From: Bifidobacterium sp. ESL0732
GTDB taxonomy: Bacteria; Actinomycetota; Actinomycetes; Actinomycetales; Bifidobacteriaceae
Assembly: GCF_029395535.1 (NCBI RefSeq)
Contig: NZ_CP113920.1
Coordinates: forward strand, 682,001-746,000
Direction: 5' to 3'
Length of the DNA: 64,000 nucleotides
The position numbers were made by a program, and so were the translations under genes. The notes under the pieces are model-generated. The model was not told the origin of the DNA, searched no databases, and saw nothing but the letters and a program-made list of their open reading frames with translations. Of this stretch, positions 63,725 through 64,000 are shown piece after piece. Numbering within the stretch: the first letter of the stretch is position 1; each line of letters starts with the position of its first letter.

Positions 63725-64000
63725 ATGTCGAATCCATTGATTGATGATTCGCAAGAGTCGAGGGGCGTGACAGCTGATGGCACGCCCCTTGGCGTTCAGG
63801 CGCGGCTTTCGCTCTCGTTCGACGAGACGACGAGCGAAGATGTCACCGCCGGCACTGAAGCATGGCAGAGAGTGCTGCAAGCCATCGCAGGCGGCAAGGT
63901 ACATGCCGAAGTCACGCTGAAACTTGAGGATGCTGCCGGTAGTCGCCAAAAAGCCAATGACGAAAGTACGGGTGGCAATGCCATAACGGTACTGACGTTT
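63725..64000 (+). CDS. Unrecognised protein, 5' part (runs off the right edge)
   Basis: Reading from the ATG at 63725, seven bases after ftsH stop, gives 92 residues starting MSNPLIDDSQESRGVTADGT and open to the edge. It is acidic and contains DETTSEDVTAGTEAWQRVLQAIAGGKVHAEVTLK, without a family I recognise. A GAG-rich stretch (GAGTGAG) precedes the ATG. Same strand and tight spacing suggest an operon with ftsH. In related genomes folate genes follow ftsH, but the visible part does not resemble FolE, FolP or FolB, so I do not name it. Confidence 0.55.
   Translation, partial: MSNPLIDDSQESRGVTADGTPLGVQARLSLSFDETTSEDVTAGTEAWQRVLQAIAGGKVHAEVTLKLEDAAGSRQKANDESTGGNAITVLTF

Noticed and set aside
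63725..64000. GTP cyclohydrolase or other folate gene after ftsH
   Set aside because: Expected from gene order in related genomes, but the visible 92 residues carry none of the FolE, FolP or FolB motifs.

Overview
The window looks like a bifidobacterial (Bifidobacteriaceae, Actinobacteria) chromosome segment. The pointers are moderately high GC, actinobacterial families such as DUF2530, PspC-type sensor kinases and a TPR-DUF4037/DUF4125 pair, many SD-less starts with a TANNNT box 6-8 nt upstream, and the order dacB-tilS-hpt-ftsH. No phage, insertion sequence, rRNA or CRISPR array is visible. The unusual part for this family is a minimal aerobic respiratory chain: two tandem type II NADH dehydrogenases, cydABDC, menA and a long-chain polyprenyl diphosphate synthase. 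From general knowledge this suits bee- or bumblebee-associated bifidobacteria better than human-gut species, but the species cannot be fixed from sequence reading alone.

Layout. 1-9.4 kb: rnhA (cut by the left edge), pgm with a 51-bp palindromic tandem repeat upstream, a DUF3290-DUF421 pair, a lipid kinase, an amino-acid permease, serS, tRNA-Ser and a VOC protein. 9.4-11.3 kb: a DinJ-type antitoxin whose YafQ-type toxin is a pseudogene, a MerR-type operator/promoter driving a carboxymuconolactone-decarboxylase-like gene, and a HAD protein without its catalytic residues. 11.5-16.8 kb: a two-component system with a PspC-domain histidine kinase, divergent from a PspC membrane protein and a translationally coupled partner. 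16.9-25.7 kb: a membrane-anchored alpha/beta hydrolase, DUF4125 and TPR-DUF4037 proteins, a DUF6020-type membrane protein and an MFS exporter. 25.8-41.8 kb: tRNA-Pro, lysS, menA, gpmA, phoU, manA, two secreted peptidoglycan hydrolases (CHAP, NlpC/P60), a universal stress protein, OsmC, a palindromic repeat cluster, thyA-dfrA, a tyrosine phosphatase, tRNA-Phe, -Asp and -Glu, and trmB.

41.8-52.6 kb is the respiratory block: ndh1, ndh2-cydA-cydB, then cydD-cydC behind a large hairpin, with the convergent polyprenyl synthase next to an octanucleotide repeat. 52.7-64 kb: MgtC, acetoin/diacetyl reductase, two family-2 glycosyltransferases, an AI-2E-family transporter, dacB, tilS, hpt, ftsH and the start of an unrecognised gene.

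Taken together, NDH-2 would reduce a menaquinone-type quinone made by MenA and the prenyl synthase, and cytochrome bd would oxidise it with O2. The proteins are not proton-pumping complexes of the Nuo type, so the main role is probably NADH reoxidation and O2 removal with modest energy gain. Only the prenylation end of menaquinone synthesis is in the window.
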